Assembly: GCA_965212025.1 (NCBI GenBank)
Contig: OZ243039.1
Span: 930,001 to 994,000 of the forward strand
Reading direction: 5' to 3'
From: G965212025 sp965212025
Lineage (GTDB): Bacteria; Pseudomonadota; Gammaproteobacteria; Poriferisulfidales; Oxydemutatoraceae
Length of the DNA: 64,000 nt
Below the pieces are notes generated by a model. The model was not told where the DNA came from, searched no databases, and saw only the letters and a list, made by a program, of their open reading frames with translations. A program made the position numbers and the translations under genes. This document shows, in pieces, positions 35,155 through 44,712 of the stretch; position 1 is the stretch's first letter; every line of letters begins with the position of its first letter.

Positions 35155-36095
35155 GTGGGGTGTGGGGGCTCTGTGTGGAGTTCGTGAGTTGGGTGCCAGG
35201 TCTTAGGTTCGCGGCATGGTGGTTTCGATGGTGGGTAAGGGGCAATGGTTGAAGTTGCGGGGAACGGGTGGTAGTGAAGCTCTTTGTGGGAAGTGAAATT
35301 CTGTGGGACAGGATGGCTTTTTGGGTGGTCGCAGGAGGGTAGAGGGATTTGTTGCTTGGTCGCGAGGAGCAACGCTTTTAGGTGTGTCAGGGTGAATGAA
35401 GTTGAAACGCAAAAAATAAGTTGTTGTGCGTGGTGGTTGCGATGGTGGGTGAAGGGCAATGGCTGAAGTTGCGGGGAGGGGGTGGTAGTGAAGCTCTTTG
35501 TGGGAAGTGAAATTTCGTGGGACAGGATGGCTTTTTGGGTGGTCGCAGGAGGGTAGAGGGATTTGTTGCTTGGTCGCGAGGAGCAATGCTTTTAGGTGTA
35601 TCAGGGTGAATGAAGTTGAAACGTAAAAAATGAATTGTTGTGCGTGGTGGTTTCGATGGCGGGTACGAAGGGTAATGGTTGAAGTTGCGGAGGGAGCGGG
35701 GTGGTAGTGAAGCTCTTTGTGGGAAGTGAAGCTCTGTGGGACAGGATGGCTTTTTGGGTGGTCGCGGGAGGGTGGAGGGATTTGTTGCTTGGTCGCGAGG
35801 AGCAATGCTTTTAGGTGTATCAGGATGAATGAAGTCGAAACGCAAAAAATAAGTTGTTGTGCGTGGTGGTTTTGATGGTGGGTACGAAGGGCAATGGTTG
35901 AAGTTGCGGGGGGTGGGTGGTAGTGAAGCTCTTTGTGGGAAGTGAAATTCTGTGGGGCAGGATGGCTTTTTGGGTGGTCGCAGGAGGGTAGAGGGATTTT
36001 TTGCTTGTCGCGAGGAGTAATGTTTTTAGGTGTATCAGGGCGAATGAAGTTGAAACGCAAAAAATAAGTTGTTGTGCATGGTGGTTGCACAGGTG
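35155..36095 (+). repeat. Nudix-derived satellite array 1 (four units of ~215-226 bp)
   Basis: The element GAAGCTCTTTGTGGGAAGTG recurs at about 35276, 35490, 35709 and 35935. Each unit matches the end of the Nudix gene (GGGACAGGATGGCTTTT, GAGGAGCAACGCTTTTA, GAAACGCAAAAAATGAATTG) followed by the NLDGGH-like TTTCGATGGYGGGTACGA. The units are thus head-to-tail copies of the Nudix 3' part. Long open frames on the minus strand here exist in more than one frame and are considered fortuitous. Confidence 0.9.
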
Positions 36096-36134
36096 CGTGT
36101 GTTTGGGTATGATTTGCCGCACTGGATGGTTGCT

Positions 36135-36335
36135 ATGGAAAAAGCAGCTTTTTTTGATGCTCCGCCTAAAAGAGGCATTTGTACTTGGGTATCCAAGCCA
36201 GTTTCTTGCTGGTGTTGCCAGACCATGGATGGCATTGCTTGCCTGTGCTTAAAAGACGCTTTGGGAAAGAATGAATGGCTTTCGCATCAAGGGCTTCAAA
36301 AAACGGTACCATGCACGGTGCTGAGAACGGGGATC
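36135..36335 (+). pseudogene. 5' fragment of X, copy 2
   Basis: ATGGAAAAAGCAGCTTTTTT plus upstream GATTTGCCGCACTGGATGG match the X start. The homology fades after the signal peptide. It leads into the Sel1 leader. Confidence 0.75.
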
Positions 36336-36446
36336 GTTTATGGCGGTCACTTTCATTACAGCGGAGAGTCGGGGGGCTTTTTGACAATGTTTTTACAGGC
36401 TCATAGAGCACACAAGCCCAACAAACACCAAAGGAGTCAAAATCAA

Positions 36447-37794
36447 ATGAAAAAATTGGTATTACTTGCATCAAAATCAGTTGACTTGCATTTATTTTTC
36501 TTTTCAGTGCAGGGATGGCTTATAGCCAACCTGACTACGAGCAAATTATACAATCAGCGTACCGAGGCAATGCGGCAGATCAATTTAATTTAGGCATAAT
36601 GTATGGAAATGGAGAAGGTGTTGCCCTGGATGATAGACAGGCAGTTTATTGGTACCGAAAAGCAGCAGACCAAGGGTATGCGGATGCTCAATTTAATTTA
36701 GGCAATGGGTATTATAATGGAAAAGGCGTTACCAAGGATTATAAACAGGCAGTTTATTGGTACAGGAAAGCAGCAGACCAAGGGAATGCGAGGGCTCAAT
36801 TTAATTTAGCCTTGGTATGAACATGGAAAGGCGTTGCTCTGGATGATAAACAGGCAGTTTATTGGTACAGAAAAGCAGCAGACCAAGGGTATGCGAATGG
36901 TCAATCTAATTTAGGCTTTATGTATGAAAAAGGAAAAGGTGTTGCCCTGGATGATAGACAGGCAGTTTATTGGTACAGAAAAGCAGCAGACCAAGGGGAT
37001 GCGGATGCTCAATATAATTTAGGCTTAATGTATGGAAAAGGAAAAGGCGTTGCCAAGGATTATAAACAGGCAGTTTATTGGTACAGAAAAGCAGCAGACC
37101 AAGGGCAGTTTGCGAGCGCTCAAACTAATTTAGGCAATGGTATTATTTTGGAAAAGGCGTTGCCAAGGATTATAGACAGGCAGTTTATTGGTTCAGAAAA
37201 GCAGCAGACCAAGGGAATGGGTGCTCAATTTAATTTAGGTGAAATGTATTATTTTGGAAAAGGCGTTGCCCTGGATTATAGACAGGCAGTTTATTGGTAC
37301 AGAAAAGCGGCAGACCAAGGGTATGCGAACGGTCAATCTAATTTAGGCTTTATGTATGGAAATGGAAAAGGTGTTGCCCTGGATGATAAACAGGCAGTTT
37401 ATTGGTACAGGAAAGCAGCAGACCAAGGGTATGCGAGAGCTCAAGCTAATTTAGGCTTTATGTATGAAAAAGGAAAAGGTGTTGCCCTGGATATAGACAG
37501 GCAGTTTATTGGTACAGAAAAGCAGCAGACCAAGGGGATGCGGATGCTCAATATAATTTAGGCAATGGGGAATGGAAAAGGCGTTACCAAGGATTATAAA
37601 CAGGCAGTTTATTGGTACAGGAAAGCAGCAGACCAAGGGTATGCGAGAGCTCAATCCAATTTAGGCTTTATGTATAGAAGGATGGAAAAGGTGTTGCCAA
37701 GGATTATAAACAGGCAGTTTATTGGTACAGACAAGCTGCAGACCAAGAACATGAAGATGCCAAGCAGGCATTAGAGGAACTAGGAGCGAGATGA
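36447..37794 (+). pseudogene. Sel1-repeat gene, copy 2 (several frameshifts)
   Basis: The start MKKLVLLA is followed by a duplication/frameshift in the signal peptide region. Open segments at 36515-36820, 36920-37561 and 37565-37774 carry about ten Sel1 units with the almost invariant DNA core GCAGTTTATTGGTACAGAAA. The stop after the ALEELGAR codons is shared with the other copies. As it stands no single exported protein is encoded. Confidence 0.85.
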
Positions 37795-38017
37795 AGACGG
37801 GCTTGCCTGTCTACGGAAAAATCACGGGCTGCTAGACAGGGAAAACCTTGGGTGCCCGGCTTGTTTGGGCATAATGTATGATGACAGAGTCGGGTTGCGC
37901 CGAGCACCCGCCTTGCCAGGAAGCCTTGGTCTCTTACGCTGAGCGCCAGCCGTAAATTTTGGCTGTGCGGTGGGAGACCGGGTGTCGGAATCTTCAGAAA
38001 TCAGGAGTGCTTTGCTT

Positions 38018-38350
38018 ATGGGTCGTTTTTTTGCCAAGGAAAGCATCATTGCCAGGCCGGGCTACAACCGCTGGAAAGTTCCTCCGGCGTCCATCGCCAT
38101 TCACCTTTGCATTGGTTCTGTTTATGCCTGGAGCATCTATAACCCGGCGCTGACAAGGGCTATCGGCGTGGTCGGCAGTGCTGCGGATGACTGGAGCCTG
38201 GGTGAGGTCGTGTGGATTTTTACCAACGACAACGAGACCGTGTTTTTGGTGTCTGGCACTAGCAAAGGACTCAGCCTCGGCAGGCTTTTTGATAAGGACA
38301 CGATGGGTGTGTGCTACGTGGGGTTGGGAGCGGAAGCTACGGTTGGGTGA
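38018..38350 (+). pseudogene. MFS 5' fragment fused in frame to X 3' end
   Basis: 110 codons: the first ~70 match the intact transporter start through VVWIFT, then NDNETVFLVSGTSKGLSLGR and CYVGLGAEATVG from the end of X follow in frame. The junction lies at TTTTTACC/AACGACAAC. It could encode a one-helix chimeric peptide, but a duplication product without function is more likely. Confidence 0.85.
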
Positions 38351-38379
38351 CTTTGTTTAAGGGACAGAAATAGCTTGGT

Positions 38380-39740
38380 TGGTTTGGAATGGAGTTCGTG
38401 AGTTGGGTGCCAGGTTTAGGTTCGCGGCATGGTGGTTTCGATGGTGGGTACGAGGGGCAATGACTGAAGTTGCGGGGAAGGTGGTAGTGAAGCTCTTTGC
38501 GGGAAGTGAAATTCTGTGGGGCAGGATGGCTTTTTGGGTGGTCGCAGGAGGTAGAGGGATTTTTTGCCTGGTCGCGAGGAGCAATGCTTTTAGGTGTATC
38601 AGGGTGAATGAAGTTGAAACGCAAAAAATAAGTTGTTGTGCGTGGTGGTTTCGATGGTGGGTGAAGGGCAATGGCTGAAGTTGCGGGGAGGGGGTGGTAG
38701 TGAAGCTCTTTGTGGGAAGTGAAATTTCGTGGGACAGGATGGCTTTTGGGTGGTCGCATAGGATGGTAGAGGGATTTGTTGCTTGGTCGCGAGGAGCAAC
38801 GCTTTTAGGTGTATCAGGGTGAATGAAGTTGAAACGCAAAAAATGAATTGTTGTGCGTGGTGGTTTCGATGGCGGGTACGAAGGGCAATGGTTGAAGTTG
38901 CGGAGGGAGCGGGGTGGTAGTGAAGCTCTTTGTGGGAAGTGAAGCTCTGTGGGGCAGGATGGCTTTTTGGGTGGTCGCAGTAGGGTAGAGGGATTTGTTG
39001 CTTGGTCACGAGGAGCAATGCTTTTAGGTGTATCAGGGTGAATGAAGTGAAACGCAAAAAATAAGTTGTTGTGCGTGGTGGTTTCGATGGCGGGTACGAG
39101 GGGTAATGGTTGAAGTTGCGGAGGGAACGGGGGGTAGTGAAGCTCTTTGTGGGAAGTGAAGTTCTGTGGGACAGGGTGGCTTTTCGGGTGGTTATAGGAG
39201 GGTAGAGGGATTTGTTGCTTGGTCGCGAGGAGCAATGCTTTTAGGTGTATCAGGGTGAATGAAGTTGAAACGCAAAAAATAAGTTGTTGTGCGTGGTGGT
39301 TTCGATGGCGGGTACGAAGGGTAATGGTTGAAGTTGCGGAGGGAGCGGGGTGGTAGTGAAGCTCTTTGTGGGAAGTGAAGTTCTGTGGGACAGGATGGCT
39401 TTTTGGGTGGTCATAGGTGGTAGAGGGATTTGTTGCTTGGTCGCGGGGAGCAATGCTTTTAGGTGTATCAGGGTGAATGAAGTTGAAACGCAAAAAATAA
39501 GTTGTTGTGCGTGGTGGTTTTGATGGTGGGTACGAAGGGCAATGGTTGAAGTTGCGGGGGGGCGGGGTGGCAGTGAAGCTCTTTGTGGGAAGTGAAGTTC
39601 TGTGGGCAGGATGGCTTTTTGGGTGGTCGCAGGAGGGTAGAGGGATTTGTTGCTTGGTCGCGAGGAGCAATGCTTTTAGGTGTATCAGGGTGAATGAAGT
39701 CGAAACGCAAAAAATGAATTGTTGTGCGTGGTTATTTTCT
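38380..39740 (+). repeat. Nudix-derived satellite array 2 (six units of ~213-220 bp)
   Basis: GAAGCTCTTTG recurs at about 38489, 38702, 38922, 39139, 39358 and 39575. Composition and orientation are the same as in array 1. Units differ by a few substitutions and small indels. A minus-strand open frame of 437 codons crosses the array, but neighbouring units are read in different frames, so it is not taken as a gene. Confidence 0.9.
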
Positions 39741-39788
39741 GCACAGGTGCGTGTGTTTGGGTATGATTTGCCGCACTGGATGGTGTGC

Positions 39789-39965
39789 TATGGAAAAAGC
39801 GGCTTTTTTTGATGCTCCGCCTGTCAGGGGCATTTGTACTTGCTTTCGCGTATCCAAGTCAGTTTCTTGCTGGTGTTGCCAGCACCACAGATCATTGCTA
39901 CGAGATGCCCGTACTTAAAAGACGCTTTGGGAAAGAATGAATGGTGCCTTGTCTAGCATCAAGGG
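39789..39965 (+). pseudogene. 5' fragment of X, copy 3
   Basis: ATGGAAAAAGCGGCTTTTTT and the upstream TGATTTGCCGCACTGGATGG repeat the X start, followed by CGCCTGTCAGGGGCA as in intact X, then decay into the Sel1 leader. Confidence 0.75.
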
Positions 39966-40118
39966 CTTCAAAAAACGGTACCATGCACGGTGCTGAGAAC
40001 GGGGATCGTTTATGGCGGTCACTTTCATTACAGCGGAGAGTCGGGGGGCTTTTTGACAATGTTTTTACAGGCTCAGAGAGCACACAAGCCCAACAAACAC
40101 TAAAGGAGTCAAAATCAA

Positions 40119-41633
40119 ATGAAAAAATTGGTATTACTTGCATTTATTTTTCTTTTCAGTGCAGGGATGGCTTATAGCCAACCTGACTACGAGCAAATTA
40201 TACAATCTGCGTACCGAGGCAATGCGGCAGATCAATTTAATTTAGGCTTTATGTATGAAAAAGGAAAAGGCGTTGCCTTGGATTATGTATTGGTACAGGA
40301 AAGCAGCAGACCAAATGCGGAGCTCAATCTAAAGGCGTTGCGTTGCCAAGGATTATAGACAGGCAGTTTATTGGTACAGAAAAGCAGCAGACCAAGGGAA
40401 TGCGAACGCTCAATTAATTTAGGCGTAATGTATGAAAATGGAGAAGGCGTTGCCAAGGATGATAAACAGGCAGTTTATTGGTACAGAAAAGCAGCAGACC
40501 AAGGGTATGCGAGTGCTCAATATAATTTAGGCTTAATGTATGAAAAGGAGAAGGCGTTGCTCTGGATGATAAACAGGCAGTTTATTGGTACAGGAAAGCA
40601 GCAGACCAAGGGAATGCGGTTGCTCAATATAATTTAGGCAATGGATGTATTAATGGAAAAGGCGTTGCCAAGGATTATAAACAGGCAGTTTATTGGTACA
40701 GAAAAGCAGCAGACCAAGGGCATGCGGGCTCCTAATTTAGGCAATATGTATCGTCTTGGAAAAGGCGTTGCCAAGGATGATAAACAGGCAGTTTATTGGT
40801 ACAGAAAGCAGCAGACCATGCGAGCGCTCAAACTAATTTAGGCTTTATGTATAGAAATGGAAAAGGCGTTGCCAAGGAATAAACAGGCAGTTTATTGGTA
40901 CAGAAAAGCAGCAGACCTGCGAGGGCTCAATATAATTTAGGCTGGATGTATGATAATGGAAAAGGCGTTGCCAAGGATGATAAACAGGCAGTTTATTGGT
41001 ACAGAAAGCAGCAGACCAAGGGAATGCGAGCGCTCAATATAATTTAGCCCTGATGTATGGTGAAGGACAAGGCGTTGCCCTGGATGATAAACAGGCAGTT
41101 TATTGGTACAGAAAAGCAGCAGACCAATTGCGAGTGCTCAGGCATATTTAGGCAAGGGCATGCGTATGCTCAATATAATTTAGCCCTGATGTATGGGAGG
41201 ACAAGGCGTTGCCAAGGATTATAAACAGGCAGTTTATTGGTACAGAAAAGCAGCAGACCAAGGGGATGCGGATGCTCAATTGTATTTAGGCTTAATGTAT
41301 GAAAATGGGAAAGGCGTTGCCCTGGATTATAGACAGGCAGTTTATTGGTACAGACAAGCAGCAGACCAAGGGAATTCGCATGGTCAGCATAATTTAGGAG
41401 ATTTGTATAGAGAAGGAAAAGGCGTTGCCAAGGATGGTAATCAGGCAGTTTATTGGTATCGAAAAGCAGCAGACCAAGGGGATGAGGATGGTCAATATGG
41501 TTTGGGATTAATGTATGAAGATGGAAAAGGTGTTGCCAAGGATTATAAACAGGCAGTTTATTGGTACAGAAAAGCGGCAGACCAAGGGCATGAAGATGCC
41601 AAGCAGGCATTAGAGGAACTAGGAGCGAGATGA
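40119..41633 (+). pseudogene. Sel1-repeat gene, copy 3 (frameshifted, 3' part open)
   Basis: The start encodes an intact signal peptide (MKKLVLLAFIFLFSAGMAYS) and about one unit, then frameshifts recur until 41193. From 41193 to the stop 146 codons are open and hold four regular units and the terminal ALEELGAR. The total length would be about 500 residues if repaired. Repeat cores are nearly identical at DNA level. The gene lies immediately upstream of the intact transporter. Confidence 0.85.
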
Positions 41634-41857
41634 GGTAGGTCTTGCCTGCCTACGGAAAAATCACGGGCTGCTAGACAGGGAAAACCTTGGGTGCCCAGCT
41701 TGTTTGGGCATTGATGTATGATGACAGAGTCGGGTTGCACCGGGCACCCGCCTTGCCAGGAAGCCTTGGTCTCTTGCGCTGAGCGCCAGCCGTAAATTTT
41801 GGCTGTGCAGTGGGAGACCGGGTGTCGGAATCTTCAGAAATCAGGAGTGCTTTGCTT

Positions 41858-43552
41858 ATGGGTCGTTTTTTTGCCAAGGAAAGCATCATTGCCAGGCCGG
41901 GCTACAACCGCTGGAAAGTTCCTCCGGCGTCCATCGCCATTCACCTTTGCATTGGTTCTGTTTATGCCTGGAGCATCTATAACCCGGTGCTGACAAGGGC
42001 TATCGGCGTGGTCGGCAGTGCTGCGGATGACTGGAGCCTGGGTGAGGTCGTGTGGATTTTTACCGTTGCCATCGTTTTTCTTGGACTTGCTGCGGCGTTT
42101 GCCGGTCGGTGGCTGGAAACCGTTGGGCCACGCACGGTGGGAATTGTTGCTGCCTTTTGTTGGGGTGGTGGCTACATTGTCGGCAGTGTCGGTATTGCCA
42201 CGCACCAGCTTTGGTTGGTCTATCTCGGCTATGGCGCCATTGGCGGATGCGGGTTGGGGTTGGGCTATGTTTCACCCGTGAGCACGCTCATTCGCTGGTT
42301 TCCGGACAGACGGGGCATGGCGACCGGTATGGCCATCATGGGTTTTGGTGGTGGTGCCATCCTGGCAACGCCTCTGAAGGGGTATCTGCTCCGCATGTTT
42401 TATGAGGCTCCGGAATATCTGGGAGTCGAGTCGGCGGTTAATCTGGTGACCAGGGGTGGGCGCCGTTTCGTGGAAATGGGCAACGAATTGAAAGAAGTTG
42501 TCGTTGTCGGCGCCAATGAGGTCAGCAAAATGGTGGTTCCTGGCGACCCTGGTGTCTATCTTGTGGGGACTGGCTCGGTCGGTGCCTGGCAGACTTTTTT
42601 GATCATCGGGATGATTTACTTCGTGATCATGATCATTGCTTCAGTGAGTTACCGGTTGCCTGCTCCGGGCTGGAAACCGGAAGGCTGGGTGCCACCGAGC
42701 TCTGATGTGGCGAAAAAGAAGATGATCAGTGACCGTAACGTTGATATCGATCAGGCGTTGAGGACTCCTCAGTTTTACCAGCTTTGGATTGTTTTGTGTT
42801 TCAACGTTACAGCTGGAATCGGTGTTATCGGTGTTGCCAAGACCATGATGACCGACATTTTTGGCACCACTTTGCCTAACATTGTTGATGGTACCTTTGC
42901 GGCTTTTTATGTGCTCATGATCAGCGTTTTTAACATGATCGGGCGCGTCCTCTGGGCCAGCACATCGGACTACATTGGGCGCAAAAACACCTACTGGCTG
43001 TTTTTTGTGGGCGGCATCTTGCTGTATCTCTCCATCCCGTACGCGGCGCAGCAGGTGAACGTCAATCCTGCGGTGTTCTGGCTGGTTTTCTTTTACGCCT
43101 CTACCATGATTATTTTCACTTTCTACGGTGGTGGCTTTGCAACAATTCCAGCCTATCTTGCGGATGTTTTTGGCACACACCACGTCGGCGGCATTCACGG
43201 CAGGTTACTGACAGCCTGGAGCGCGGCAGGGGTGCTTGGACCTTTGGCAATCACGACCCTCAGGCAGCACTCTTTGACGGAGTCCATCCATGATTTGGCG
43301 GCGAAAATCAGTCCGGAAAGATTTTTGGAAACCTTTGGAGCGGGAATTGAGCAGTTGAACCTGCTGGTCGAGCAAAAGACCGTCACCATCGCCAAGCTCA
43401 TGGAGATCGTTCCGCCTGGCACGATTGACCCGACTGCGAACCTTTACAACACGACTATGTATTTGATGGCTTTTCTGCTTTTACTGGCGTTGGTATCCAA
43501 CGCTTTCATGAAGCCGGTTCATGCCCGGCACCACTTGAAAGACACCACTTGA
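41858..43552 (+). CDS. OFA-family MFS transporter (oxalate/formate antiporter-like)
   Basis: 564 residues with about 12 membrane helices. N-terminal RWKVPPASIAIHLCIGSVYA and SIYNPVLTRAIGVVGSAADD are typical of the OFA subfamily; loop 2-3 has AGRWLETVGPR and loop 4-5 RWFPDRRGMATGMAIMGFG. There is a longer periplasmic insertion around residues 195-245. The second half includes GRVLWASTSDYIGRKNTY. It probably exchanges small mono- or dicarboxylates across the inner membrane; the substrate is unknown. AGGAG lies 14 bases before the chosen ATG, and the two truncated upstream copies share this start. It is the only complete copy. Confidence 0.85.
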   Translation: MGRFFAKESIIARPGYNRWKVPPASIAIHLCIGSVYAWSIYNPVLTRAIGVVGSAADDWSLGEVVWIFTVAIVFLGLAAAFAGRWLETVGPRTVGIVAAFCWGGGYIVGSVGIATHQLWLVYLGYGAIGGCGLGLGYVSPVSTLIRWFPDRRGMATGMAIMGFGGGAILATPLKGYLLRMFYEAPEYLGVESAVNLVTRGGRRFVEMGNELKEVVVVGANEVSKMVVPGDPGVYLVGTGSVGAWQTFLIIGMIYFVIMIIASVSYRLPAPGWKPEGWVPPSSDVAKKKMISDRNVDIDQALRTPQFYQLWIVLCFNVTAGIGVIGVAKTMMTDIFGTTLPNIVDGTFAAFYVLMISVFNMIGRVLWASTSDYIGRKNTYWLFFVGGILLYLSIPYAAQQVNVNPAVFWLVFFYASTMIIFTFYGGGFATIPAYLADVFGTHHVGGIHGRLLTAWSAAGVLGPLAITTLRQHSLTESIHDLAAKISPERFLETFGAGIEQLNLLVEQKTVTIAKLMEIVPPGTIDPTANLYNTTMYLMAFLLLLALVSNAFMKPVHARHHLKDTT

Positions 43553-43746
43553 GACCGTTTCCCCTGTAGTGGCAGTGGGAGCAAGGCAGAAGGGAGGAAC
43601 AGCAGCAACCCGAGTGCATGGGCTCCCCCGTGGGCGGGGAACATCCGATTATCCACCGTGGGGTAGCCAGGATCTGCGTTTAATCAGTCGGGGCTTGTGT
43701 TGTGTGCCAAGTTGGTGGTCGGGGGGGCTTGAATTGCTGAGTCCGC

Positions 43747-44352
43747 TTACTGCGCGTAGAGGATTTCAACCCGCCGGTTCAACTCGTAATCTTCATCGCT
43801 TTCCCCTTCTACGGCTGGCCTTTCTTCACCATAGCTGACCCAGGTGATTTGGGTCGCTGGCACTTGGTGCGCCAAAAGAAAATTTCTGACTGACAGGGCG
43901 CGTCTTTCTCCGAGGGCGATGTTGTAGCCTGCAGAACCTCGTTCGTCCGTATGTCCTTCGAGGATCGACTTGGCGTTCGGGTTGCTTCTCAGATATTCCG
44001 CATGGTTACGCAGCACCTCACGCCCCTCATCCATTATTTGCGAGCGGTTGTAATTAAAATAAACCACGTTGTAGCGCAGTTTGGGATCAAAGCTCACCGA
44101 TTCTTCGTATGGCACGCCGAGCTCTTTGATCACTTCTTCTCCGTACAGGTCAGTGATAGTTCCCACCTCCCCGCTTTCATAGACCTCTGGCTCTTGCCAT
44201 TCGGCGAAAGTATCCGGGGTTTCTCCCCCGTTTTCTTCCCATGGCTGAGGTGCCAACGTTCCGTCTGCTTCCATCCTTGTCGCTGTGCAGCTCACAAGAA
44301 AAATCACGGTTATCGCCGCTGTTGCCAAGGCGTATAAAAAGTGTTTGTTCAT
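43747..44352 (-). CDS. pal: Peptidoglycan-associated lipoprotein Pal
   Basis: 201 residues with a lipoprotein signal (LVSC lipobox) and a C-terminal OmpA-like domain: VVYFNYNRSQIMDEG, then LEGHTDERGSAGYNIALGE with the Asp and Arg that bind diaminopimelate, and SYGEERPAVEG...NRRVEILY. It tethers the outer membrane to peptidoglycan as part of the Tol-Pal system. The ~70-residue acidic linker after the lipobox is longer than in E. coli. No tol genes are adjacent. The start was placed at MNKHF, in front of the signal peptide. Confidence 0.87.
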   Translation of the reverse strand: MNKHFLYALATAAITVIFLVSCTATRMEADGTLAPQPWEENGGETPDTFAEWQEPEVYESGEVGTITDLYGEEVIKELGVPYEESVSFDPKLRYNVVYFNYNRSQIMDEGREVLRNHAEYLRSNPNAKSILEGHTDERGSAGYNIALGERRALSVRNFLLAHQVPATQITWVSYGEERPAVEGESDEDYELNRRVEILYAQ

Positions 44353-44712
44353 GTGCGGATTGTGTGGGCAGGGTGTTCCAATTCGGGCGGAGCATAGCAA
44401 AAACCGCAGCCTGTAAAAAGGGGGGTTTGGGTATGTCCGTCCCGTTGTATTGGGGCAGGTTGGTGTTTCATTGCTTATCCAGGTGAATCATGTCGGCGGG
44501 CCATCGTGTGCTTTGCCGCCGTGCACGGACTTAGAAAGTTCTTGCACCGGCCGGGTTCCCGCTTTAGTATGTGCCCCCCTACAGACGCGCTTTACGAATG
44601 CTGCCGCGGTCGGGAACACTGGCTGCCGGATTGCTTTTTAATTATCTCGGCGTGACGGTTTGTTTCCCCGATGTTTTGGGGTGCCGCTTGATAAGGACGG
44701 TTTTCATAAACA
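44353..44712. other. Divergent region between pal and rpsF
   Basis: 360 bases without a gene. It should contain the promoters of pal (minus) and of the ribosomal operon (plus). AAGGACGG stands about 10 bases before the rpsF ATG. No clear -10/-35 pair is assigned. Confidence 0.5.

Noticed and set aside
35203..36090. 295-codon minus-strand open frame rich in Pro, His and Thr across satellite array 1
   Set aside because: Successive units are read in different frames because unit length is not a multiple of three, and several frames are open at once. The array derives from the plus-strand Nudix gene, so the openness is a base-composition effect.
38357..39670. 437-codon minus-strand open frame across satellite array 2
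   Set aside because: Same reason as array 1; no start signal and no consistent repeat frame, despite its length.
31646..43552. Insertion sequence or transposon as the driver of the 31-43 kb mosaic
   Set aside because: No transposase, terminal inverted repeats or target-site duplications were seen at the junctions; they look like direct tandem duplications.
43553..43746. CCCCCGTGGGCGGGG after the transporter as a terminator
   Set aside because: The stem is short, with a poor loop and no following T-run.
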